64,000 nt of DNA from Tetranychus cinnabarinus (Eukaryota; Arthropoda; Arachnida; Trombidiformes; Tetranychidae), in the NCBI GenBank assembly GCA_022266195.1, contig WHVY01000004.1:7767501-7831500 (forward strand), read 5' to 3'. Positions 36,602 through 51,600 of this stretch are shown here, piece by piece. Below the pieces are notes generated by a model. It worked only from the letters and a program-made list of their open reading frames with translations. It did not search any database and had not been told where the DNA came from. A program made the translations under genes and the position numbers. Numbering within the stretch: position 1 is the first letter of the stretch; the number at the start of each line of letters is the position of its first letter.

Positions 36602-39600
36602 GTAAGTGTCAGTGGACAATGTTGTCAAAAGTTTTTCAATATAAATTCATGTTTACATGAGAATCGTTTGAAAAAGCGTTCAATTGAACTTTATTTTTCT
36701 CTTGTTTTGTGATCAACTCTAAAGGTGAACCTGACCAGATAACGGCTTTAACCGGTCGAAGACGAGGTCGATGTAAATGGTTCAATGTGGCCAAAGGATG
36801 GGGATTTATTACACCCAATGATGGTGGACCTGATGTCTTTGTTCATCAGGTAAGTGTTGATAACTTTAATTATTGTTTGGGTTAATCAACCAGAGTCAAG
36901 GGTTTCAAGTTTTCCTTCAAAGTTTACTGTTGAAGTGCATTTAACATTGAATGTGAAACGTTTACCTTGAGTTTTACCAGTGCTTTAGATTAAAGTAAAA
37001 TGATAAAAAAATGAGCGTTTTCGCCAACTGAACAGAGAGTTAATCTCTCATGAGAATTAACTTGATGTATCATCCGAATCATCAACAAAAACTGTAAACT
37101 TTCAGATGATTGTTCATCCAATTTCACCTTCCAACCAATTTGACGCAACATCATCTTTATCCTCATCTTTCTCATCCAGTTGTCAGTTTCATCAGTAAAT
37201 GTGACGCTCAGTTGCCAGTCCAACACTTATATTAATATCAAGCCAAGTGTCACTTCATAGTAAAGACAACAAAATGTTTCAAATGCAAATCAATTGACAA
37301 GCGAAAATCAGTTTCATCTCTTTTCCTCCAAAGTTTCAAATTTCAACTCTAATTCCTCCTTAAAATTGCCTTGAAAAGCAATTGAAATTGACTAATTTTC
37401 GAATCATCTCAACTCGAGCAACTTTGCTTAAATGAATTAAATTGCATTTAAAAATGCTTATTTTATCTTGACCAGTTCAAGTTGATTTTTGAGAAAAGCT
37501 TTTTTGATCAGACTTTGGGTCAACCAGATGAACCAGTAAAGCTCAAATTTTATTTAAAATTTTTGCTCATTTCAACTATTTTAATGAAATTTACATCAGA
37601 ATCAAAACGATTATTTTTGGATTTTCTGAAAATCTTTTCATTGAAAATAAATGAAACTCAATGTTAACCCAAATCAGCCAGAACTTGGAATTCAATCGTT
37701 TTATTTTCTTATCGATATTGAAATATCAATCGATTATCAAATCAACTTTAATCAATAAATGATTTTCTGTGCAATAAACATGACTTATAACCTGAGATGG
37801 TTAGCTGGTTAGTGGGTCACATGAGTTTATTTAGTTTCATTTGTTGCTTCTGGTTGATAGCCATTTGGTAACCTTGGCCTTGGAAATCGATGGATGACCA
37901 TTTCTTGTGGGTCACTCCAATCATGTAACATTTATTCTAATCACTATCATCTGACCACATTCTAATCAATACCAGAAGAAGTCATTTCATCTTGAAAATT
38001 GTCTTCATTCTCCTTCATCATCATCATCATTCTCATAATCCTATCATTATCTTCATCAAATTCATTGTTGATTGTTAAACAATCAAAGCTATTATTAGCT
38101 TAACACAATCGATTGTGAATATTTAGCCAAAAAGACTGACCAAGTCGTAAAAAAAGGTCAAAAATGAAATGAAAAAGTGAAACCAATTATTGATTTTTTT
38201 ACGTTTAAAAAAGTCAATTATAACAATAGATTGAAACATGTAATTTGAATAATACAATTGGCGTCTCATCAAATTGTTAAGGAAGATCAACTTGATGATG
38301 ATTCTTATATAACATATCATTATCAAACTACTCATTGGAACCATTTTTTGTTGTTATTGTTGAACTTCCTGAAAATCATTATCATTGATCCAGTCTTTTG
38401 CATGGTCAAAAAAGTGGACAAAATGAAGAATCATTATGATTATAAAAAAAAGTAAAAAATTAATGTGAAAAATATCATGAAAAAGGAAACTCCTTTTAAT
38501 GAATATTATCTCATGAAACTGTAAGTTGATTACACCCACTAATAATAATAATGATTTTTTTCGGCTCACTTTTCAAATGCTTGATTCTTATAGGAACTTG
38601 AAAGTTATCAAATTTTAAAGGCGAATCACAATTGAGTTGAAAAACCTATAAAATTGAAAGTAAAAGTTGCAAAACTGTTATCATTAGCTTTTATTGTTAT
38701 CTTGGTCACTTAAGAGGAGAGTTGGAGGAAGATGAGGATGAGGATGGAAGATGGATGATAATTCTTTGAAATGGAAAGGGCAACAGAAAAGATAACATCA
38801 ATTGAAGCTTCTGTAAAATAAATAATAAGGTTTAATGTTGACTGGTTAGGTAAAGATGAGAAGGAAGATGAAGAGAAGGAGAAAGATGCGGATGAAGATG
38901 AAGATGAAAATTGATGACTTTTTAGATAAAAAAATTCTCTCTCCTTTTTTAGCTTCTTGTCACATCAATCTCACTTTTTTGTTGTTGTTTGGAGTAAAAA
39001 GTTTTTTTTTATTGGTGTGAAGTAAAATTTTATGGTAAAAAATATGTGATGATAAGGATGAAAAAAGCTGAACGTGACTGGACATTTGGCTGGAGAGAGT
39101 AAGAAGAGGAAGAGAGGATTGAAAGAGATGAAGATAAAAGTGAATTATCATTAAATTTTGTGCCATGTAAAAGTAAAGGGAGAATTGAGAGAAGATAAAG
39201 TTTTTTTGCTGCTGATTCAATTGGAAATGGAAATACTTTTAAAGGATAATGATAATGATGATTGGAGCTAAAATCTAGTTACTCATCATAGGGTTCGTGA
39301 AATGACTTTACTGTATGTTTGTTTGGTGGGCAAAGAGGCTCTCTGTTAAGTTGATGTTCATGTCTCATTTCCTAACCAGGATCACTTTAGTTGTGATTAA
39401 AATTAAGGTTAAAATGGAAATGAGGATGACCAAGATGATGATGAATATTAAGATGATGTGGACAGGAATGAAGATACAAAATATTCAACATGCAAAGTAC
39501 CCTTGATGTATGTTTTCTTGGTGCACAAAGAGTCACTTTGCTAGGTTGAGATCTTCATGTCTCATTGCCTAACCAGAATTACTTTAGTGGAGATTACAGA

Positions 39601-42600
39601 TGTAAAATTATGGTTAAAATGAAAATGAAGATGATGATAATTATGATGGTAATGATGGAGATGAAGTTGGTGATGATGATGGTGGTCAAGATTATGGTGG
39701 CGGTGATGTTAAACATGTAAAAAGTGATGAAAATGAAAAGAGCCGTGCCGTGAAGGGCCGTGTGAAAAGGCCCTTAATGTGTGTTTGTCTAATGGGCAAA
39801 GAGTCACCTTGTTAGGTTGAAAGGTTTGTGTCTTATCACCCAGTCGTACGGTGCTTTGATTATGCTGAAGCTTAATGTATGTTTATCAATCCATGATTTT
39901 GGTTCAACATGATGTGTTATTTATATTAATGGTTGAATTTTCAAATTTAGTTCTATCATGAGTTTATGGTGAAACATGGTTCGTGATTCAGTGTAATCAT
40001 TTTGAGCCTTGTTTTGTCTGTAATGATCAATTTTGTTTCATCATTATTGATGAAAAATTGGTTGAAACAATGTAAACTTTTGAACCATTTTTTGTCTCTC
40101 ATTAAATATTCATATTTTCATGGTCAGTTGTCATTATGTTTCAATGATTATCTCACTGTAAATGGGTTCAGTTATTGCAATCTTTCATGTATTTAAATGT
40201 GGCGATTCAATTTTTGAAATCTTGCTGTATTTCATCTCAACTCACCCTGTTGCTTAAGGCTTATCCAACCCTGAAATGAAATGTCACCAAGGTTAATATC
40301 ATCTTCATCTTTATCATCTTCCTTCCTCTTCCTCACTCAAGACAATGATACCGGAAATTATTCAAAGACATTTCCTTCATCATTTAAATCAATTTTTTTT
40401 CTTCACCTTATTTTACTTTATGCACTTCCTTGATTGAATGAGCTTCAGTTTTAATCAACAATTTTCAATTGATTCATGAATTCGCATGCAAATTTCTCGG
40501 TTTTCTGTCTCTATAACTTTACTTTGAGTTGATGAAATTTGAATGTCCATTTTATGGTGAAGAGGATGAAATGTTAGGAAGAGGAGGTGACCAAGGAGGA
40601 GTTTCAAGATTAAAATTTATTTTTGACGACTTTTTGCCCTTTCCAGTTGTAAGAGCAGCCTCAATGGGTCAACTTTTGTTTTGATAGTCAACTGGATCGA
40701 TAAAGTTTAAAACCCAAGTTTTGAATGTCGGCTGAACCAATGAGAGGTAAGAAGTAGGTTGAATCTGATGAGAGCAGAATCGCATGTTCATCAAAATGTA
40801 AATTTACATTTACTGGTCAACTTTATCTTGATAAAGATCAAAAGCATGAAGATGAATTTATTCAAATCAGATCAAGGATTAGATAAGCCAGAACTTGGAA
40901 AAAAGTCAATTTGCAATTCAAATTAACTGCAATTGACTATAATTGGATGATCTGAAAAATCGATTTTTAATTATAAACCTTTAAGCTTCACTTAAAAGCA
41001 TCAATCACTAACTTTTAAAATATCGATTATTTCGATTCTTTGCCAATCGATTTCAATCGATTTTACTCAACTTTTAATTTCCTGAAAAAACTCAAAATAT
41101 TCATTAAAACTTAACCAAAGATCGAACCTTCAAGTGTTTGAATTTAATATAAAAATATTCAATTAGAAAGTCGAGAGCGAAAGTCATTGATCGATGTTTA
41201 ACATTTAGATCAATGACAATTATTAATCGATTGTTGAAAATCGATTTTTCGACCAAGTTAAATTTTCATAAAATTTGATGATTGCTTTAATCGTGATTGA
41301 GTTTGCTTTGAAAAGTGAATCTCATCTTTGCGTCTCATGTGTTGAATCTTTTGTTTAATGTCATTTTGACAGCAAACCAAGTTGATGAAGATTAATACAA
41401 GTGAAACTTTTAATGATTATCAACCTTAATGATTGTTAACTATTAAACAAAATCAGCGTAATAAGCAAACATCAACTCTGGGCAAAATGGTTGAACAAAA
41501 CAAAACCACAAATGAGATGAAAATTGACTCTATTATAAATTACTTTAATTTGTATCTTCATCAATCAATTGCCATCATCTTAACGTTCATCACCATCATT
41601 ATCATCATCATAATATTCAATCTGTACTTTTTATTGTAGACTTGAATAACGATAAAAACACAAGACATAATTGATAACCAATTGAAGAGTAGAAATAAAA
41701 GATGCGAAAAGGAATGAAAAAATCAATAAAAAAACTGGAAAATTGCGTGTTTTATGTGAACTTTTTTCAATTTTATCTCCTCATCTTCATCACCTTTACA
41801 AACATAACACCAATGTAATAAAAAAAAGATGCTTTTAACATCCAAACATCAGATGGAAACAACGCTGAACCAAAGCTGCACTTTGAATTGTTTGTGAAAA
41901 TTTCGTGATTCCTCCTCCCACATCATAGCTTCAACCATCACCATCATCATCATCATCATCATCATCATAAACATCCTCATAAGCTGAACATCTGAAGGCC
42001 AATAAACATTAAAAAGGATGAAAATGTCTGGTCAAAAAAACGTTAATGTATGATAAAGTAGAATCCGCAAGACGACAAAACAGAAACAAAAGTTGGCGAA
42101 GAAAAGAAAAGAAGAGGAAAAAAAATTGATGATGAAGAAGAGACTGTATCTGGTTTAATGGTGATCATCATTAAAAGTGACCTTAACTTTCCCTTACACT
42201 CACAACAAGATATATTGACCTTAGATATTACATTTTCTTGCCTTTCATTGCTTTCATTTTTGAGATTCCCGTACAAAAGAAGACAAAAAATGAAGTAAAA
42301 AAGTAAAACCCAAAAAAACTATTTTCATGGAGTGACCAATGAACCCAATGAAGTTTTCCTATTTTTCATTTTACTTGAAGCATTTTTCATTCCCAACGTT
42401 ATCCTATCTTTCATCCTCATCCATCTCACCTTCCTCCCTTCCTCTCTTCCCTCATCTTCATCCTTCTCAATCACCTTCATCATCTTAATACTCCCTCACT
42501 TTTCATCTTGAACACAACATTTGTGCCTTCCTTTCAATCCAAACATTTTTCACTCTCAACATTTTATCATCCTCATCTTCATCCCACTCTTGATTCACAT

Positions 42601-45600
42601 TTTACAAAATACAAAATCGATTTTCTTCTTCACTTCTTCATCTTTGCTTTACATTTATCTTCACTCTTCCTCATCTTCACTATTTCACTTTTTCCACAAT
42701 TTTTCCCTTTCCTCATCCAATACAACAAAAGATGAAAGGATGACAAAGTTGACAATTTTTTTCCCTGAACAACATGAAGAAACTCGATAATAGGATTCAC
42801 ATTCCCATTTTACTTGATATTTTTTTTCCTCTTAAATCTTTTTCTTCTTCATCATCATCTTTTTTTTTACTTGTTTCACTTCAATTTATTTTTGGTAACT
42901 CACAAGAGGTTAACAGATAAAATGTATTCTTCCAGTTCCATGAGCAATTGTTGAAAAAATCCGGAAAGTTCTGACCTTCTAATATTTCCATTGCCTTGTC
43001 TTACACCTAATTACATCCTCATCCTATTTCATCTTAAAATTAATTTTTTTGTTTTCAAAGTCAACAATTGAATCAATTTATTTTCTGTCACATTCAATCA
43101 AAAGAGGAAATTGGACAAACTCAAAGATTCCAAATGAATTATCGATTGAATGATGAAAAGTGTATCATTATTATAATAAAGTCTTTTTTTTTAAAAAAAA
43201 GAAGAAGACCTTTTCTCATTATAATATCATGTTCATGGTTGAAATGATTTCCGAATAATTAGTTTCCTAATCATGATAATAATGTTTTCATTAAAAGATT
43301 TACAAATTTTAATCACGTTAATCAGCTTCAGTCAATAATTTGATGGTTTCAATTGAGTTAAGATGCGTGCCAATGCAAGTATAAAGTCAAACAAAAATGT
43401 AAAGTTTCGTGATTCAATGGACAGTCTTGAAAAGGAATGGAAAGATTGCATGGCAAAGCCAATCTGAATATTCAATATTGAACAATTTAAAGTTAATCTC
43501 ATTCTCAATTGATTCAGTTGCCATTCAGTTTCCATTGAACGTTGCATTTACTCAGATTAACCTTTTTTTCTTGATCAACCTTTCATTGATTGAACAAGAT
43601 CGACTGTGAATCAATTTTAAATTAACTTGCAATATCCAACTTGAAATTGTTCAATCAACGGTCAAAATGAATCTGTGAATAATTCATTGGAATAAAAGTG
43701 ATGAGAAAAGGTGGCAAAAATGAAACTCATTTTCAGATCGAAATATATCATTATCGTTATTATCATGATTGCATCTTTTGTTGTTATCATCGATTAGATT
43801 GTTTTTTTTTGGTGAATGAAAATAATGAAAAGTAAAGTAACCAAAAAAATGTTATTTTATATCAACATCCAGAAAGTAAATTGTGTTTTTGCAATATAAT
43901 CCGCTTGATGGAATCGCATTACTTTTTTATATCTGAAATTCATGAAAGTGAATGATAATAATGAGGTGATCAAGATAAAGGTTTTCAGGGTAAAAAAAGA
44001 TGATCAGTATAAAGCGAAACTTCAACACTCTTGAAATTAGATTGCAAGCTAAAAATGAGAGAAAAAGTGGAAACTCGCAAAAAAGGATTTTCAATCTCAT
44101 TTCGATTGACATTCTCATGATGAACATTTTGAATCAATTAAATTGGATTGTATGCGAAATAAATTGTCGCCAAAATTGGGCCAAACTTATTAACACTTGA
44201 ATGAGTTGAAATGATTGACAAACGTGAAAACAAGTAACGAGCAAGAAAAAAATTTCAATCAGTTGACAACTCGTTAACTGACTCATATTCAAGTTGATCC
44301 TCATCATCAGCATCATTATAACAATAACTCATGTCCATTTAATCAAGCTCAATCTTATTGATTGAAGATGAAGACAAGATTCGCAATGATGACCATGAAG
44401 ATGATGAGGAGAAGATGAAACTTTTCACTTTCAAACAAACAAAAAAAACATACAAAAGTAAAGTCCATTATTGTCAAAGACTTGAAATGATAAACTGAAA
44501 GGGTCAAGAGAATGGAAATGTCGCCATTTAAAAGGTTGCAAAAATGATGAGAAAAGAAAAGTTTGTCTTCCAAAAAAAAGATGAGACATGATTCAACACA
44601 TATCAAATAATGCCTCCAGGTAAAGTGTTGTCAAAGTGCTTGCTTTCACTGTTTTTGCAACATTCATTTCCAACATTATCATCATGTTATTAGTAAGCAA
44701 AATTATCACTCAACTTTAACTGGACAAGTACATTTATTACGTTTGGTTCAATTTTTTTTGTTTTTTTTCTACTTTTTTCAGTTTTCGTTTTGCTGTTTAG
44801 TCTAACTTTCAACGGAAATCCTAGAGTCCATTTTACTCCCAACTTTTCATCCTTCATCACACTTCATGTTAGTCTAGATAAACATGGCTCCAAGCTATTT
44901 GCTGAATTTGTGTTCAGTCCAATCATGATGACTTGGAAAATGTTTTCCCTTTTGCATTACTTTTATACTTCCGCCATCAAACTTTACCCACCTTGAGTTT
45001 GTCTTCAATGTTTACACTGAAAAACACAAAGGTATTGACAATATTTTTTTGCAAAAAAATCAACTTCCGTTTCACCTTTTCAACCAGTATCAACCTTCAG
45101 CTGTAAAGGTTACTTTTTTGCGAACAAAAATTATGGTTCAAGTCCAATGTTCACACTTTGACAACAAAACACAAAGTTGTTGTCGGGTTATCGGAAACAC
45201 TATCAAGCCTAAAATAACTCGTCCAATGAGTAAAGTTTCATTTTGAATGATGAACGAGTTCAATTCACACTCTCAAACTTGCAGTACATTTTCACATTAT
45301 AAACTGTTTTCAATGACACATTTGTAATATTAGCACAAAATTTAGGGTTATTGGTCACACTTCGAGGGTATCACTCTGTCCGTTTTGTTGCTGTCTAGAC
45401 ACTCGATGTTCAAAGATTGAAAGTTTCGTCTTTGAAAAATTCCTGACTGTTAGTCTGGAAAACAGGCAATAAGGGTTGTAGATCACAACCAGATTTGACT
45501 GACTTTGCCGGTTGCTTTAGGTTTGTTCCTGCAAAGAGTCGACTGGTTTCCCTCTGAGTTTGAATGATATCATTGGGTTATTTTGCATTAATTTTATTTT

Positions 45601-48600
45601 TATTTTCAAACAGCCAATGAGCTTGAGGAAGCGTTGATTTGATTCTGATAAACTTTTCACTTTAACCTGAAACTGGTTATTCATCAAGCTTGGGTCAAAG
45701 TTGTGAATAAAAGTTTTGCTCTGTTATTTTCTCGGATTATCAGTTATCTGTTATTTCAATTGGATCCCTTTCTGGTCTTTTTATTTCACCAAAGAAACCA
45801 GCTAAACATGGAATTCTGATTTGAAATGTTTTGCCAGATTTTTATGCCCAGTGAAAGGCACAAATATGAAAGTATTTGGTTTTGGTGGCAAGAAAAATGA
45901 AACAAGATGAAAAAAAGAAGATGAAACGAGAAGATAAAACAAAAAAAGTATCCAACAGAAGATGAAGATGAATTTGAAGCTAATAAATCTTAAGTTGAGC
46001 CAGTGACTACAATTTGCAATTAATTGATCCCATGTTTCCATGAGACTGTTACTTGTCCATATAATTCCTATTGTATTCAATTTCTTTTATTTTTTTTCAT
46101 CTTCCTTTTCATCCTCATGTAATATCATCTCATCATCCAAGTGAGATTGAAACAACAAATGCATTTGAAGTAAAAGCAAAGGAAAGAGGCAAAAATTCAT
46201 GATGAAAGGTCCAATGAAAGTCAACTTTTTTTGTCGATTTTTTCAATTTTTGAAAAATTAAAACAATCGAAATGATTTGCTCAAAAGATGATTAAACAAT
46301 TGAAAGGCGGAGGTTGATAAGGAGGAGTTTTTCAAATGTTTACGCCTCTTTAACATCTTCAAAGTTATCTTCTTCCTCATCTTCATCATCATCTTTTTTT
46401 AAAGGGAAAACATTTGACTCTTTCTCTACTTTTAAGGTTATCATTATAGGTTTTATTTTCGGTGAAAAATTCTTCTTTTTTTGGTCTTTTCTTTCAAAAA
46501 AAGGATGCTGAGGCAAGATGATGATGATGATGATAAAAGATGAAGAAAGAGAAGAATGTTAGGAAATTGAATTTTCTTTTTTTTCGCTCTCTTTCTTCTT
46601 TTTCTTTTTTATTATTATTTTCTTTTTCCAATTCTCAGTGTAAAAAAACGAAGAGATGAAGATGAGGATGAAGAAAGTGAGGGAAAGAAGATGAACAACT
46701 TAGGAAGCAACTTATTTTTTAAGCTTCAACAACTTTTTGCCTTCTACAATCATCATTGTCATCATTATTATCATCATCATTCTCTTCAACTATCATCATC
46801 TTTTGAAGAGGAAAACAGCTAAAATGATGATGATGACGATCATGATGATGATGATGCTCAAAGTCATTCTTTGTTCTTCATCTTGACTCAACTTTTTTTT
46901 TCTTTGGAAAAACTTTTTTTTTCATCTTCTCAGAACTTTTATTGTTAATATTGAAGGGAAAAAGTTGAGAAGGTGGAGTTTGAGACATCAAATTTATCCT
47001 CATCTTTTTTCATATTTTTAAAGCCAAACTCCTCCTTTAACATCATCTTTCTCCTCCCAGTTATGTAACTTTACTATCCAATAAAATGGCTTCAATTTTA
47101 ATTTTTCATTCGCATCACTTTTTTGTTTCCCAACAAAATGAAAATTCAATATTTTACTCTTACATTTGACAAATTGTCTCCAACAAACCGTTACGTGTCA
47201 CCTGCACAGACCCATGACATTGAGTAAAATCTAGTGCAATAAGATGATACTTGATAGGTTGCAAGTTAGACAAAACTGAGTGAAAACAAAAAGACGCGAC
47301 TCTTTAGTTTATTTTTGTCCGGCAAGGTTAACCTTTCTCGGTTGCTACTTTGCTCTTGCAGTCGTACTTATTTTTATCCTTTTATTGTTTTATCAATCAT
47401 GGCCAGGCCCTTATCATGTTGTGCAATATGGTCAATCGGCTCAATGTGCTGCCACATTGGCCTCAATTTTGACTTCTGTTTTTTATGTTTGTGTTTGTCT
47501 TCGTGAATGATCACGATGAGACCCCCCAACAATGAGCTTATTGTTGTACACAAAGGTAAACCTTCTTAGGTTGAGACTTACTCCATTTCATCCGATTCAA
47601 ATTTAATTTAATTTTTCGTTATTTTCTCTCTGTCTCTTTGCTCTTGCATTTTCAACTTGAATGACCTTTATCTCTCTCTCTCTCTGTCTACCTCAGTCTT
47701 TCTTTTGCTCTCTCCCACACAAATAGACAAACAGACTTATCATCATTGACCGTCTGTCAAAAAATTGTATTGACCCCAACCAAACTGACCTCGAATCTTT
47801 TCCCTTTTTCTTCTTTGGACACACTTTCCATTCACTCCTACATCAGTTTTCATCCTTCTTGTCATCCTTACTCTTTCCTCTTTCTCTCCCATTTTACCTT
47901 TTCTCTCTCTCTCTTCATCTTCTTATCCTCCAATCTTCCATTGAATTTTAATCTCTAATAGTAAATGTCCAATTTTACATAATTTACTGTCCATTGAAAG
48001 CGAAAAAAAAGTAAAAGTAAAATTCAACATTTCATGTCCATTAACCTTTCAACTTGAACCATTCATATTCAGATGATGACCATGAGTAAAGAAGATCATT
48101 AATAAAACCGTTTTCTAATCTCAAATCTCATGAAAAGTTATTACAAATGATGTCCACATATGATGGTCATCAATGATAATTTTGAGCTGCTCTGTCAAAC
48201 CGACAAGATTTGCAAACTTTGAAAATGTAAACAACAATTTGCATAGTAAATATCAATCTTAATCATTTCTTTATCATGATGGTCAATAGTAAACAGTTGA
48301 GTTTACAAAAAACCCTCATTAATCAATTGTAATGAAAACACATGTATAACAAATAAGATTAAGCAAAAACAGCATGATGATGATAATGATGATGATGATG
48401 GTAAAGATACGAAAGCAAATTACAGGCGAAACAAAAATCTTACCTCAATAATTATTGGCATCTTTTTGACCAGGTAAATGGCAGATGATTGTTTTACTGC
48501 ATTTTGTTACCTTTTAATTGTCAATTTATTCAGTGAAAAATTGTTAGCCAACATTGACATTTACTTGCCAGTCGAGATGAAATGTTTACATTTTTACTTT

Positions 48601-51600
48601 TGTTTACTGGACATGTTTAAAGATGTGTGTTTCCTTGTGTATTCAAGATAATAAATGATTAGAGTTACCTTATCATCAACATCTCATCCTCATCCTTCTT
48701 TACCTTGGTTATTGATACTTTTTACTTTGCTTTGTTGTTGTTATTTGTTGCCTGGCCATGGTTGGGCTTGAAATGAATAGAAGTGAATCTGTGAAAAGTG
48801 AGATGTAAAAGGATGAAGAAGGCAGCAAAAAAGTGTTAAAGTGATACATGAGAAGTGAATTGAGTGGTGAACTTGGTTATTTCATTTAAACCGATTTATT
48901 ATTTTACTAATAATATATTCTTGCTTGCTTCTCACGTTCCTATCTTCTTTAAACAATCATCTTAGATCAACAATTCCAAGGATGAGAAGGATGATGATAA
49001 ATGAAAAAAGTGAAAATGATCAGGTTGGAGAGAAATTCATTTTTGTGTGAAAAAAACCTAAACTCGGAAGACAATTTAACATTGAAACATTTATAAAATT
49101 GTGTACAAATGAAATGGTTATGAGAGTCAAATCAACAGTCAATTCATTCAACTTTTATCAATTTGTTCTTAACGCAAAAATGATCTGAGACGCCAAATGA
49201 ACTCTGAGTTTGGACGATAAAAGCTATCTTAGGGTTTGAGCAGATGCTATCATAATCTTTGCTTTTTGACTAAAGTCAACTGTTCAACTTTAAAAGCTTG
49301 AGTAGCAATAAAGATACACAAGATAGCACACTTTTCAATCGATAATTGATTAAACAATAAAAATTGAACTCTTAATCAATACAACTTAACCCTTGAAGGT
49401 AACTTTGTCACAAAATAATCTGACTGACAAACTAAACTCTGAGTTGAACTAATCAGTAAATCTCAGAGTTTAAGCGGCTTTAAAATAATCATTCAGCGGC
49501 GATTCAGTCAGTTTTGTTCCTTGACTTTAGCGATATGATAAAGTGACTTCTGATAACTTCAAAATTGCATTTCAAATGATACGAAATGTTACTGTTGTCA
49601 GTCAAGTAACTCATGCCATTCGTTTTGAGTAGACTTTGTTTGGTTCAATTATTTCTTGTTACAATAATAATGCAAAATAAGTCGATAATATCTGGTTATT
49701 GACTTGATAAATGAATGCTGACTTGACTCAATAACTATACATTGAAATTTTTCAAACAAAAGCTAATTTGTTTATTTAATGAAGGCAAAAAGACTGATGA
49801 TAATTATGGATTAAGCAAAGCGCAAAATATGAATCGACATTTTACGTTTGATAAGATTGCAATAATTTTGCATCTCTCTATTGAAATGGTTAATGATGGC
49901 GCATTAATTATTGAAAAGGTTAACTTTAATCATTACCATTTAATAACATTTACCATAATGATCAATAATTAATTTACATCTATATATGAATAGATAGTAA
50001 AGTATAAAGTAATGATGCAAAAATGTATAATAATGCTAATAATTTGTAAAAAGCAAATTATTTCATCAGTTATTCAATTTATTACCAATTAAGGGAAACA
50101 ATTCCGGACGAGATGAAAATTGCAAGACAAGAATAGAGCAATTAATTGATTAAACTGATCACAGTCGAATCGAAAGAACGAAAAAAAAAAGAAAAAATCA
50201 TTTCATGAGAAAAAAGTTTGAAAAAGTTGAAAGAAATGGGAAAATGAGTGAAAAGATGATCAACAATTTGACGCAGAATACCTTGATTATCATGAAAATG
50301 AAAATGATGATAATAGTAATGATAATGACAATAACAATAATAATGATAAAAAAATAAGAAATGAAAAGAAGACGAGAAAATGAGAAAAGATTATGGCGGA
50401 ATCATCCAGGGAACTGGCGATTGAGCTTCACAAATGTTGAAAATATATATCAATTGTATTGAATGCATTTGATGAGGTTGATGATGATGATGAGATGTAA
50501 TGCTGGTGAACATTTAAAATGATGATTTCAAATGGCTCTTTTCCTTTAAATGTTTTAATATCAAAGTAAGAAAAAAGGCAATTTTGGAACTGTGATCAAC
50601 CAAAATGGCAGCCAAAAAATGGACTAAAGTGGGTGGACTAAAAGTAAATGGGTTTACAGGGAGGGAGACCAGGGATTGACTATAGCCATTCTCATTCCCT
50701 GTTCCCTTTATTTCTCACTCTATTACACTTTACAAAAGTCTAATCAAGGCATTTCTCCTTTCCCTTGTTGTCCACAAAAATAAAGTGACCATTAAAGTGA
50801 AAATATATTGCCATAACAGGCAACTTTTATTTAGTATATATTTTTTACTCCCAATTGCTATTAGTTCAAATTGTGATATATGTTATCCAATAACTGACTA
50901 ACTCTCATTGTTTCTCTTTCTCTCTCTCTCTTTCTCTTATCATTTCATCTTGTCTCGCTTTCAATTTTTCATTCCCTATAAAATGATAAAATTCACTCCC
51001 AGACTCAAATCCCTATAAAATTTTATCCTTTAAACTGCATTTGATTCTTACACTTGTCAGACTTGTTGTCACAATTGAATCGAGTTAACGTTGAAATGTT
51101 CAACACTTTTGGCCAACTTTAATGATAAGAATAGATGAGTTGCAGTTTCATCTGAAAATCAGTTTTTTTCGCCATTTTTTTCGTTGTGACTTTTCTTTCT
51201 CTTTTTTTTCTGAGCAATTCTTTTTCACTCCCTGCAGCATCTTATTTCTGGTCCATAGATTTTTCTTATTTTTATCTTCTTTGTCTTCTTCATTGCAATT
51301 CCTTTCGCTTCAACTCTCTTTTTCAGTCGAGTTTTATTTTCTCAAGGAATTCTCATGATTTATACTGCTCATCTTTTCAAATTATTGGACCTTTCGAGTT
51401 TTTCATGTTTTTTTGCTTCTTCTTTTCCTCTTCTTTCGTTTCTCTCCATCCAATTCAATTGCCAATGACATTTACTTTTTTTTCATTTCAACCAAACTAA
51501 ATGGTCAAACAAGATTACACTTTCATCATTATTGTTTACCTTGAGAAGTTTAGAACAAGAAAAGTTTATAGAACATTATTTTGCGCACGAAATGTCCAAA

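Noticed and set aside
42508..42790. Overlapping open frames in a Phe/Ser/Leu-rich tract
   Set aside because: They arise from a nearly G-free pyrimidine tract that lacks stop codons. The same applies to 23184-23384, 24044-24349 and 51122-51500.
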